DNA of 64,000 nt, from NCBI GenBank assembly GCA_951640165.1, contig OX621252.1, positions 15,025,934 through 15,089,933 of the forward strand, given 5' to 3'. Below the pieces are notes generated by a model that was not told the DNA's origin, made no database searches, and saw nothing but the letters and a program-made list of their open reading frames with translations. Positions 63,703 to 64,000 of the stretch are shown here, piece by piece. The position numbers and the translations under genes were made by a program. Source of the DNA: Pseudoips prasinana (lineage: Eukaryota; Arthropoda; Insecta; Lepidoptera; Nolidae). Position 1 is the stretch's first letter, and the number at the start of each line of letters is the position of its first letter.

Positions 63703-64000
63703 ATTTTAAAGTAATTGTTACTACCGAGACTTTCACAGTGTCCACCGGCGTATGAAAAAGAAAATATAACTATAATTCAGATACTTGTTCGGTATGTCGT
63801 ATAATCGTATGTCCATGTGTTTACCAAAATCGTTGCGTGTTACCGATCGCATTTTTTTAACCAATCTTAAAGAAAATAAGTAATATCTATCTGACACTTT
63901 TATCTTAAAGTTTTTTCACAGACACTTATTTTAGGCAGTTTTAATTGTATTATCGGTTTCACTACACTGAAAACATCATGCCGATATTCCAAAAATAATT

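Larger units (their letters stand above)
62537..64000. other. Right flank: SINE, small ORF and hairpins
   Basis: Contains a SINE-B (63030-63190), a small ORF (63338-63472) and two hairpins, listed separately. 62590-63025 and 63710-64000 show nothing recognised. Confidence 0.55.

Overview
The window looks like AT-rich nuclear DNA of a moth or butterfly. Three spliced exons of a Dscam-family gene are insect-like. The repeats are of types I associate with Lepidoptera: tRNA-derived SINEs, RTE, R1 and Jockey/CR1-type LINEs with short-repeat or poly-A tails, and the dispersed repeats ending in 'cacttggccggttt' and 'gcacagctagt'. There are no operons, ribosome-binding sites or prokaryotic features. 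Species is not resolvable from the sequence.

Layout. 1-3699: noncoding, with two pairs of local duplications. 3700-9758 (minus strand): three Dscam-like exons (9614-9758, 6985-7160, 3700-3790) that join in one consistent reading frame across one Ig domain, in two halves, and the start of the next; the introns are full of repeats. A possible further exon lies at 10573-10644, and an unidentified plus-strand exon candidate with two hydrophobic stretches (4604-4887) lies inside a Dscam intron. 13926-16835: a 165-bp tandem repeat split by a young 5'-truncated LINE. 17-31 kb: SINEs, palindromic MITEs, foldbacks and LINE relics. 31569-32850: a structurally complete mariner with an intact DD34D transposase, sitting inside a SINE. 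34.1-34.9 kb: a tandemly duplicated segment that may carry a membrane-protein exon. 41428-42888: a P-element-like transposon with 26-bp perfect terminal repeats, an 8-bp target duplication and a two-exon THAP-only gene. 43.3-44.7 kb: LINE and R1-like relics. 46.1-46.8 kb: a small non-autonomous RTE derivative next to a duplicated copy of its empty insertion site. 48.2-49.99 kb: nested insertions between inverted copies of one dispersed repeat. 55.3-58.1 kb: a broken Jockey/CR1-type LINE. 59351-62524 (minus): a full-length RTE-type LINE with a 12-bp target duplication and one apparent frameshift. The right edge carries two hairpins and a small ORF with a CxxxxC motif.

How it fits together. The only confident host gene is the Dscam-like gene. 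Its 5' part lies at higher coordinates, or beyond the repeats, and its 3' part lies off the left edge. The rest is a layered transposon landscape. At least six insertions can be ordered by nesting: mariner into SINE, LINE into SINE, SINE into MITE, foldback into SINE, LINE into tandem repeat, and RTE derivative into a duplicated locus. Autonomous elements occur beside their likely dependants: the RTE LINE with two short fused-end derivatives that have their own target duplications, and a THAP-bearing P-like deletion derivative whose full transposase is not in the window.
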